Source: Falciphora oryzae (lineage: Eukaryota; Ascomycota; Sordariomycetes; Magnaporthales; Magnaporthaceae). From it: DNA of 64,000 nt. The notes beneath the pieces are model-generated. The model worked only from the letters and a program-made list of their open reading frames with translations. It was not told the origin of the DNA and ran no database searches. The DNA is taken from contig JNVV01000040.1 of the NCBI GenBank assembly GCA_000733355.1, positions 244,600-308,599 on the forward strand, read 5' to 3'. A program made the translations under genes and the position numbers. Below, piece by piece: positions 1 through 7,506 of the stretch (position 1 is its first letter; each line of letters starts with the position of its first letter).

Positions 1-516
1 GGTCGATCTTTAGCGCTGGCGGCGCTGGTGCAAGCAGAGCCAACACGAGCTTGCCCTCGTCGCTGAGTTCGTCCGCCATTGGCTTCTTCACAAACAGCAG
101 GAGCAGCGGCAAAGCGACCAGGATGATATCGACAGGCAGCAGCCTTGGGATCTGGTTCTCAAGGACGTTTGCTTCTTGTAGTCGCAACTCGGGGACCACG
201 GCCGCTCGCTGGAGCAGATAATCCCTGTGGCGGCGTCCACGGTGCAGCTGCTCGGCTCGCGGCAATCGGCCGCCCAGTCGGCCAACATTACGCGGCTAAC
301 CTACACCGCCCCGTTTTCGCGCCGCTGTCCTGGGTCGCCGGCCTGTTTAGCATGCCCTAGGGGTACTCGCCGGGCGGGAGCGGCGGATTCTGCGTGTACT
401 GGGCCACGGCGCTGCCGCTGCTCCTGGTGATCCTGCTTGTGTCTGCTCTCTTGGGAATGCGGAGGCTGCTGGAAAGCCTTGAGGGCTTGTGGGAGAGAGC
501 CTTCAAGAGGAGGTAG
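1..516 (+). pseudogene. Relic of a CorA-like Mg2+ transporter C-terminus, entering from the left edge
   Basis: Three stretches of translation together look like the C-terminal end of the fungal CorA-like (two-transmembrane) transporter proteins. Positions 14-178 read as a charged helical stretch containing SQHELALVAEFVRHW. Positions 182-310 continue with RSLEQIIPVAASTVQLL and SANITRLTY. Positions 311-516 hold the two membrane segments, VFAPLSWVAGLFSMP and YWATALPLLLVILLVSALLG, then a basic tail and a stop at 514-516. The frame is broken by stops at 11-13, 179-181 and 358-360 and by an indel near 300-312. The TAG at 358-360 sits where relatives usually have a polar residue, so CAG to TAG is plausible. 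The 5' part lies outside the window. Family assignment is from the membrane motif and the preceding helix; non-function is clear from the breaks. Confidence 0.62.
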
Positions 517-1356
517 GTCAGGGCGCGGACTGGGAGATAAATCGGAGTTGGCCAACTCATGATGCACACTCTGTTGGACCAGTTCCGACGACGTAATATG
601 GAACTCGGTTGGGCTCAAACGGTTTTCAACACTACTTCCTGTAGGAGATGAAAGAACGTCGGCCTCTCTCCTGACCAGCCAACTCGCCGGACAGTAACAA
701 GTAATGCCCTCATTCCTGCTGCAAAATAAAACCTTCGAAAAGGGCATGAGAACGGAGCGGGTGATTGCCCTCATGGTCAAACAGTGCTTTGGCCGAAACA
801 GACACGTCACGTCACGTAAGCCGGTCAGTACACAAGCGCGAGATATATGCGGATTGCAATGACTGATAATCTAAGGATGAACATGATTGTCCCAGCCTAC
901 AGTGCCGAGCTGTTACGATGGCGCAATCGCAGGGGGGGTGTCGAATGACAGTACTGCGCCGTACACCAATGTGCCAGGACATATCTGTTCCTTTTCCGCT
1001 GGCCTCGCGCCTTGTGGAGAATTCTGCATCAATATTTCCCCTACATCTGGAACTTGGTCCAACATCTGCTAGTCATGATTTTTTTTCACACCACAAAAGG
1101 TCGGTTTGAGGGAAGCTGGCTGCTGCTGCTGCCCGGGCCAGCACAGGCGGGCGTCGGCGAAGGTCGGGCCGATGGAGGGTACGCGGTATCATCAAGCAAC
1201 CAACCAAATGAGAAGGACGGAGGAGTGAGTGAGTGAGTGTATTTAACGTCAGATAGTCGGGATCTACCAGTCCCTGCCTCCCAGGGGGCATATGACGTGC
1301 TAGCGCTACCTAAGCTTAACATTAGGCTACATGTTGGTATTAAGGCGGCTAACAAA
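517..1356. other. No gene recognised
   Basis: This 840-bp stretch lies between the CorA-like relic and the LINE relic. All reading frames are short and none shows a domain I can name. It is probably decayed repeat or former intergenic DNA. Confidence 0.5.
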
Positions 1357-1878
1357 TTAAACCCGTAGGCACGCGGAGGTCGGGCCGCATTCCGGCGCTC
1401 CTTGTTGGTGAGCGGGCAATCGGCAGTAGGGCGTGTGTATATACGCCGGGGCGTTGTGAAGCGCTGCGGGTGGTAGTGATGCTGTCGGCCGGCAAGTGTG
1501 CCGGAAAAGGGGTAAGGCCGGGGAGGGGTCCGCTATAGGCCACTTGTTTTCTGCCGCCCTAGCCAACCTGCAAAATACAGGGTAGGAGGGGGACTTGTTT
1601 CTTCCGCAGCGGCACGGGTTATCGTCTTCGTGCTGGAACTTTCGGTGGTACCAGTCGAAATGCCCGTGGCCGGTGCGTGCGGCTATTAGCCGTTGTAATA
1701 CCCTCCGGTGCAGTTGCAACGCGTCGGGCGCGTGTTGTGGTGCCGGCGGGAGGCTTACAGCCCTGTACCGTTCCGGAGTTATTATTAAACATGCGTTTCG
1801 GGCGTCCTGGGCCATTTTCCGAGAAGGACGGAGGAGAAGGGAAGACAAAGTGAGAAAGATAATGGCGCGAGGATGCAA
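1357..1878 (-). mobile_element. Fragment of a Tad-like LINE retrotransposon (3' end of the RT/RNase H ORF)
   Basis: The minus-strand reading contains RLIAARTGHGHFDWYHRKF, then HEDDNPCRCGRNKSP and a further Cys. This is the pattern at the end of fungal non-LTR retrotransposon proteins: an ARTGHG-x-F-x-x-YH-x-RF block followed by a CxCG-x-x-K-x-P zinc-ribbon-like motif. The His usually found after the Lys-x-Pro is replaced by Tyr (SPSYPVFC), which a single C-to-T change would explain. The upstream reverse transcriptase core is not found nearby, so only a short piece remains. The flanking parts of this frame, before about residue 50 and after about residue 115, are not recognisable. Confidence 0.6.
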
Positions 1879-3152
1879 ACTATTTTGCCTGTAAGGGTTG
1901 GCCTACATATGTCCTGATGTCCTCGCATCCAGATGATCAATTACGCGGATCCTTACCGGTCTTCGTTCTGATCGCCCCAAGCCAAATCACCACGGCCAAG
2001 CACTGGACCTTCACAAGATGCCCGCAAGCAAGTATTTGCATGGCCGTTCCGGTGTTGCACGGGGTCCTTGTGTCGCCGTCGACACCCCACGACGATGGCA
2101 AGGCATCCGCTTATTTACCAAATGACGCCACAGAGAAGTCGACTCGGAACGATGTGCACCAATGTGACGGTCACAACTCGCTACAGCAAATGTGGGGAAT
2201 CTTGTAATACGACTACCGCCGGCCTCGTCCAATGTAACTCTTTTTGGCCTCAAGAGAGGCTTAATGACCAAGATCCGTCTTGTCGGAGAGACGACCAGAG
2301 GTCGTCCTTTCATGCCCGTGTTGCGTGCCCCATAGGGCTTGCCTGCCGGGGTCCTGCCACTGGTCGGCCGGCGGGCCGGGGCTCCCGCCTATCCCTCATG
2401 CCAAAGGGTTGGCGGCGCTTACGCGCCTATTAGCATCCAACGTTCCTACAATGTCACCTCCCGTGAGGCAGGAGTGTGGTCTTATAGATGGCTGGGCTGC
2501 ATCTTTCCCAACAAGTGCGGGGTTGCCTTCCTTTTGTCTTTCCGTTCGTGGGTCTAGACGGCCGTAACAACCATTAGCTGCCATGACGCTCGCCGGTTTT
2601 GCATGGCCAATCAGTTGGTTTTCCTGTCCGCTTTTTTATCCTTTCTTAGTCTGCGGCAGCAAGCAAGACACCCGAGGATTGTCCTGGCTGCCCTGCACCT
2701 ACCCGCCGTCAATGTCTGCCTCCTCGGGACTGATGTCGAGGTCTTAGGCAAGCTAGCTTCGTTCATCGTGCCCTTCGGCATCGGAGTGACGGTGCGCACG
2801 ACCTCCATCCTCTTCAACTTACAAGCTACCACGGCTGGTCTGCCCTTCGTCGAGCAGCTGGGAGCAACGGTGTTGAACTGGCTCAACGTTCAAAGGCTTG
2901 AGAAGCGTCGCGGTCCCCAGCCGGCTGCAGCACCACACACGCAGGACCTCCAAGGCCGCCTTTCGTTCGGCCTGGGCCAGATACTTAGGGCGCTGGCTCT
3001 CTGGCTCCTCGACCGGCTCCTATATGGGATTTTAATCATTCGCACGCTTGGTTCGCTCCCCATCGGTATCTACAGTTTCGCTCCCCCTAAGCAGGCTCTC
3101 TTTCCCGGCGGCCCCTGGGCTTCTTCTTCACACCTCGGGCGTTATAGGTCGG
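1879..3152. other. No gene recognised; probable decayed repeat DNA
   Basis: There are open frames on both strands (for example 2603-3157 on plus and 2611-2886 on minus) but none has a recognisable domain, and the plus frame runs into the neighbouring LTR. Position next to two transposon remnants suggests degraded mobile DNA. Confidence 0.45.
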
Positions 3153-3630
3153 TGTAACAGGCCTTGGCTCTACTATAGCAAGCTACACCAGTGTCAGGCC
3201 TGGAAAAGGGGGGTTTCTCTTAGGGAGATCTCAGAGGTTCAGCAGCTCAACGATCGTATTCGTGCAGGGCCTAATAAGCCTATGGTAATGGGTAGATAGA
3301 AACAAGACACGATAGCTTGCCCTCTTGACCTCCTTCACAGGGGGCCCCTCGGGCCCTCCTTATGCTCTGGCCCTCCGGCCGTCCTTCGGTTGTCATCGGC
3401 ACGCTTCCTCCGTGACGTCCGTCGGGGCCGGATGTGTTTCGTCCCTTTTAGGGTTCTGGGCCGGGCTGATCTGCGGGGCTGACCGATGCGCGTGTCGCAG
3501 AGTTAAACTCTTTTGATCTGCACATCCGTCAGGGCTTGCGCCCCTCCGGCTACCACCCGGAGCCCTCCCTTTGAGGCCACCGGTGGCGTCCCCTACGGCT
3601 GCTGGCCATGGTTCGGTGTGGGGTGTTACA
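3153..3630 (-). repeat. 3' LTR of the gag-only retroelement
   Basis: This 478-bp copy begins TGTAACAGGCC and ends GGGGTGTTACA on the plus strand, giving the expected TG...CA ends. It shares long stretches with 4785-5336 and 16011-16485, including GGAGATCTCAGAGGT and the GATAGCTTGCCCTC block. The gag stop codon (3626-3628) lies within its first bases in the minus-strand reading. Confidence 0.85.
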
Positions 3631-4738
3631 CGCCCTTCCTGCTTGCTTCGAGACTTGTGTTTCCCGTCCTTATTCGATTCCTTTTGGTCCTTTTTTTATG
3701 GGAATCCTTTTTCTCGTCGTACGGGGCACGGGCACCCGTACCAAGGGTATCCCAAAGGATTTGAGCGGTGGCGACGAGGTCTTCCAAAGTCTCTGCCTTG
3801 TGGTGCATTCCACGGATGACTTGGACTTTCAGAGCAGGGACCAAACGGACTACGTAGCCGTTAATACCTGCCGTTTGTCCTGCTTCGCCGCACATGCGTC
3901 GGTACCGTGCTGCGAAAACACCAGGGTCCTCGTTGTTCTTTTGCATAAGTTGCCGCAGGTCGTTGGTGGCCCTAAGGAGTGAGGAGTCTCCTCGCAATGT
4001 GGCACCGCGGAGCCATCGCATGAACTTGCGCCAATGTAGGCCTAACATAGGGTTGGCTTTGCGCGAGCCGTTATAGGCGGAGCTGAGATCGCTATCGAAA
4101 GTTTTGATAGCGGCTGCGATACGTGATTTTGCCGTGGTGAAGCCATTAAGGTTGGCTTCGAACATGAGGTCGAGCTTGCTTTCCCAATGGTTGAAGTCTT
4201 GTATTGAGCTTGGAAGCTTCAGTTTGGGCATTTTCCATGGGATCTTGTGGCTGCCTCTGTCCTTGTCGTACGAAGGAAAGGTGTCGTCTTCCTCCTCGTC
4301 GTCCCTAACCAGGGTGTGATGAGACGGTGCCCGGGGTGTTGACTGGTTACCGGGTCTTCCTGACGGGCGAATGACCTCCTGGCCATGCTGCCAAGGGGTT
4401 GAATCTCGAGAACGAGCCGGGGCTTGAGGCTCGGGGTTGGGGTGATCCGGATCGTCCGAATCGTCTGGGAGGCCAAGGGCCTCGCGGACTGCCTTCCGTT
4501 CCACTAAAGCCTTTTGGAACTGTAACAGGATCTTGGTGGGGATACAATCTCGCGATACGTAGTAGGCGAGCTGTGAGCGAGTGTAGGATGCAACGCTGTG
4601 GATGCTGAAGTCGGGGTATCCACGAGGGTTGTCGGGGGTAGGTCGCTCGCGTCCAGGGGGAAGGGTGGATGTTCCCGTTCCTGGATCCTCGCCCTGGCCT
4701 GGGTCGTTGATCTTGACGAACTCTCCAGGGTCAGACAT
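3626..4738 (-). CDS. Gag-like protein of an LTR retroelement
   Basis: The protein is 370 aa and starts at an ATG (4738-4736) 46 bases downstream of the 5' LTR in the element's own direction. Residues 1-160 are Pro/Asp/Glu-rich and disordered. About 165-330 form a helical capsid-like domain with FNHWESKLDLMFEANL, AAIKTFDSDLSSAY and FAARYRRMCGEAGQ, matching fungal retrotransposon gag (retrotrans_gag-like) proteins. The C-terminus is Lys/Arg-rich and no CCHC zinc knuckle is seen. The stop codon is supplied by the first bases of the 3' LTR, so the ORF is cut exactly where the internal region meets the LTR. The ORF is otherwise free of stops, so this copy is younger or less mutated than the relics to its left. 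Confidence 0.75.
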   Translation of the reverse strand: MSDPGEFVKINDPGQGEDPGTGTSTLPPGRERPTPDNPRGYPDFSIHSVASYTRSQLAYYVSRDCIPTKILLQFQKALVERKAVREALGLPDDSDDPDHPNPEPQAPARSRDSTPWQHGQEVIRPSGRPGNQSTPRAPSHHTLVRDDEEEDDTFPSYDKDRGSHKIPWKMPKLKLPSSIQDFNHWESKLDLMFEANLNGFTTAKSRIAAAIKTFDSDLSSAYNGSRKANPMLGLHWRKFMRWLRGATLRGDSSLLRATNDLRQLMQKNNEDPGVFAARYRRMCGEAGQTAGINGYVVRLVPALKVQVIRGMHHKAETLEDLVATAQILWDTLGTGARAPYDEKKDSHKKRTKRNRIRTGNTSLEASRKGV

Positions 4739-4784
4739 GGTGGTTGATGGGTGCTGAAGGTCTGAGCAGAAGAAGCTATCGAGT

Positions 4785-5336
4785 TGTAACAGGCCTTGGC
4801 TGCTGTAACTGGCTACAGCGGTGTCAAGCCTGGAAAGGGGGGTTCTCTCAGAGAGATCTCAGAGGTCCAGCAGTTCAACAGTCGTATTCGTGCAAGGCTT
4901 AACAAGTCTGTAGTGATGGTGAACAGAAAACGATAGCTTGCCCTCCAGACTACCTTCACAGGGGATCCCTCGGGCCCTTCTTATGCCTTGGCCCTCCGGC
5001 CGTCCTTCGGCTGCCGTCGGCACGCCTCCTCCTCCGTAGCGTCCGCACGGGGCTGTCCTTCGGCTGTCGTCGGCACGCCTCCTCCTCCGTGGCGTCCGCA
5101 CGGGGCTGGATATGCTTTGTCCCCTTGTCAGGGTTCGGAGCTTGGATGCGCCTTGACCGGGCTGAGCGTCCGTTATCCGCGGAGGCCAGCCGGCATGCGT
5201 GTCATGGAGCTGAACTTTCTTGATCCGCACGTCCTCCGGGGTCCGCGCCTCTCTGGCTCCCACCCGGAGTCCTCCTCCGAGGCCTCCAGTGGCGATTCAT
5301 CAGGCTGCTGGTCGTGGTTCTGTGCGGGGTGTTACA
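4785..5336 (-). repeat. 5' LTR of the gag-only retroelement
   Basis: This 552-bp copy has TG...CA ends like the 3' LTR. It is longer mainly because of an internal 53-bp tandem duplication (5002-5107). No clear tRNA primer-binding site starting with TGG follows it on the minus strand; the first bases there are ACTCGATAGC. Confidence 0.85.
5002..5107. repeat. 53-bp tandem duplication inside the LTR
   Basis: Two adjacent units start GTCCTTCGGCTG at 5002 and 5055 and end CACGGGGCT. They differ at only a few positions. The 3' LTR and the solo LTR at 16 kb each have a single unit, so the duplication is specific to this copy. Confidence 0.8.
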
Positions 5337-6369
5337 ACTAACAAGCCATTTGGCTTTGTTTTACCCGTGTTCGCCAACGTTTTTTCAATAACGACGACAG
5401 CGACGCAATTGGTACATGTACCTAGCTAGCTCGGGCTCCAATGGAACCAGAACACACGACTTTAGAGCCGTCATATGCACATCCTGACCAAGCCCGATAG
5501 AATACAGCCAGCCATCGTGGATGGCCAGACCCCGCCGTCCACTGAAATGCACGGTCATGCGGCAGTGAGAGTGCACAGTGCCTTCATGCAATTTTTCCAG
5601 CCTGCCTACCTAGACTAGAGTGTCGGCTCAGAAGCACATTGCTACTGCAATGTAACCACGAAAGTGCATATCCTGTCCAATACATTCATGAAGCACCTTC
5701 AGCCCTTCCCCTCCTCTGCGCGATTTCCCCGAGTCCCCACCAGAAGCGACTACCTGAACGTCAAGCGCGTGCCAATAAGGATCACCCATCCATCCCCCTC
5801 CCCCTAGCTGCTGGCACGGCATCGGCAGACGAGACAATGGTCTCCTCGGCCGGGCTGCCAGCGAGCCATGCACGCTTCAAAAGCCACCCGGGTTCGAATA
5901 CACCAATCTTCTCAGTTTATCCTCACCGCCCAGCCACCGAATAGCTCGTCTGGTATGCGGGCTGCCTTGGCGCAGGATAAATCAGCTTGGCATACAACAT
6001 GCATTTGCTGATGCATGTTGAGTGCCGGGTTCTTCAGGGCCGAGCAAGGCCTGCCCGAAGATGTCGTGAGCATTTCGATACTTCAAGCCCCCCTGGCGGC
6101 AAGCTCGCTCGATCTCTTGCCCCAGAGCGGCTGGTGGCCTAGAGCAGCACATTGCTCCCGATTCGGTTACGCAATCCATGTGTGCCTTTACTACATAAAA
6201 CTAGCCTCATTCCCTCCAAGACCATTGCCCGTATTTCCTAAAAGCACGCTGTTCGGCAGGAAGGACAGCATCACCTATCTCTCTTATCGTCCGTCGACCT
6301 GTTGCTTCCCCCCTTTATTGCCACCGTGTATTTATCTTCCTACTCGACCCGTTGGCTCCTTGCATACAA
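5337..6369. other. Intergenic region upstream of the gasdermin-like gene
   Basis: No coding frame here has recognisable features. It must hold the promoter and 5' leader of the gene starting at 6370. The last 150 bases are C/T-rich, typical of a fungal promoter-proximal region. A copy of the dispersed GTACCTAG-type motif is at 5408-5417. Confidence 0.5.
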
Positions 6370-7460
6370 ATGGCCAATCTTGTCAAATTCTACTTCTACT
6401 CGCCCACATGGGACATCCCCCCCGAAGGCTCTCTTCGGATCGGCAACGTTCTCAAGTCGATCGAAACCCCAACGGAGCCGATATCTCGGGTTCTCCCGCC
6501 CGACACGTTAAAACCCGAAAAGAAGGAGCTCGTTATTGCCCCTAGCGCGATGAAGAATGGCAATTTCAGTATTGTTACTAGGTTTTTAAGCTTTTTCAAG
6601 CTGAGTGGTGGCGCGGGCTTCGAGAAAAGGTACGTGGCATTGCTTTTTGCTGATCTTTGTTTGAAGTTGGTCGGCATCGTGACATGAATAACTTCTGACC
6701 CGAGTTCTCCTGCAGCAATGCTTCACGCCACTCGATTGAGCGAATCGTCACGGAGGAGATTCTGTTCGAGGAGGACGAAAAACCCAAGACGGCAGTCGGC
6801 GAAACCCCTGGCACTGAAGCCGGCGAAGCCCCTGGCACAGGAGCCGGAAAAGCCCCCAGCGCCGAAACCGACGAAATCCCTCCTCACCCCAGAGACATCT
6901 ACTGGCAGCAGTGCGTCAACATGCCTCGCGTGAAGGCATATCTCAAGAGCTCCAAGTGCAAGAAGCCAGTCTACGTCATCACGGGCATCAAAACCGCCTA
7001 CGGCGCCAGCGCCGAGTCGCTCACTTCCCGCAGCCGGGGCGGCGGGCTCGAGGGCGGGCTCGACGCCACGGCCGCGACCGGCGGCACCGTCCCCCTGGGT
7101 CTCGAGGCCGCGGCCAATCTGGGCAGCGGAGAAAGCCTGGCAGCGTCGTGGGGCGGCAGCCAGCCTTTTGTCCTTGCGTTCAGAGTCAGGAAGCTCATGG
7201 CAGATAAGGTAACGGGGGAGGTCGTCGACAAAGGAGACTACAATAAAGGTGCTAAGCTGGGGCACGAAACGGAGGAGGGCAAGGGAAACGGTCCCCGGTT
7301 CTTCGTCTCGGCAGCGGAGGATCCAGACGATGAGGGCTACGACAAGGCTGAGGTCACTGAGGGCGATGACAGCGTGTTCTGTGCGTTTTGCAAGGAAGTG
7401 TCTCGGCAACAAGATGCCCCGGAAGTCGTCTGTGGGCAAGAAACGGCTGCGGAGAACTAG
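6370..7460 (+). CDS. Gasdermin-like pore-forming protein (RCD-1/HET-Q1 family)
   Basis: There are two exons, 6370-6629 and 6716-7460, with intron 6630-6715 (GTACGT...TGCAG), giving 334 aa. The N-terminus (FYFYSPTWDIPPEG, residues 7-20), FLSFFKLSGG near 75, PVYVITGIKTAYGAS near 171, a Gly/Ala-rich stretch (190-235), then FVLAFRVRKL (238-247) and DYNKGAKL (261-268) match the layout of fungal gasdermins. These act at the plasma membrane in allorecognition cell death. Compared with the usual ~260-280 aa it is long: residues 105-145 hold a Pro/Gly/Ala/Glu insert with an imperfect GExPGTxAG repeat, and residues 269-334 form an acidic tail. In HET-Q1, a short C-terminal tail is removed by the protease HET-Q2, and a subtilisin-like gene converges on this one, 46 bp away. 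Homology is judged by eye; the role is inferred. Confidence 0.78.
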
Positions 7461-7506
7461 CATCAAGAGGGTAAACAAAGGTGGGCATTCAGGGCAACAT
7501 TGTTTC

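Larger units (their letters stand above)
3153..5336 (-). mobile_element. Short LTR retroelement carrying only gag (TR-GAG-like)
   Basis: Two related long terminal repeats in the same orientation (3153-3630 and 4785-5336), each starting TGTAACAG on plus and ending GTGTTACA, flank a 1,154-bp internal region. That region holds one minus-strand gag-like ORF and nothing else. Reverse transcriptase, integrase and protease are absent. A purine-rich stretch (AGCAGGAAGGGCG on the minus strand) immediately precedes the 3' LTR, as a polypurine tract should. I found no matching 5-bp target duplication: GTCGG is outside the left end and ACTAA outside the right end. It is either an internally deleted element or a member of the known class of non-autonomous gag-only elements. 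Confidence 0.8.

Noticed and set aside
1..79. Minus-strand open start (MADELSDEG...) running off the left edge
   Set aside because: The plus strand here reads as the preserved helix of the CorA-like relic, so this is a shadow frame.
2603..3157. 184-codon plus-strand frame next to the LTR
   Set aside because: No domain, and it runs into the LTR; the neighbourhood is degraded repeat DNA.
5880..5915. GGGTTCGAATAC resembling a tRNA B box
   Set aside because: No A box or cloverleaf can be folded around it.
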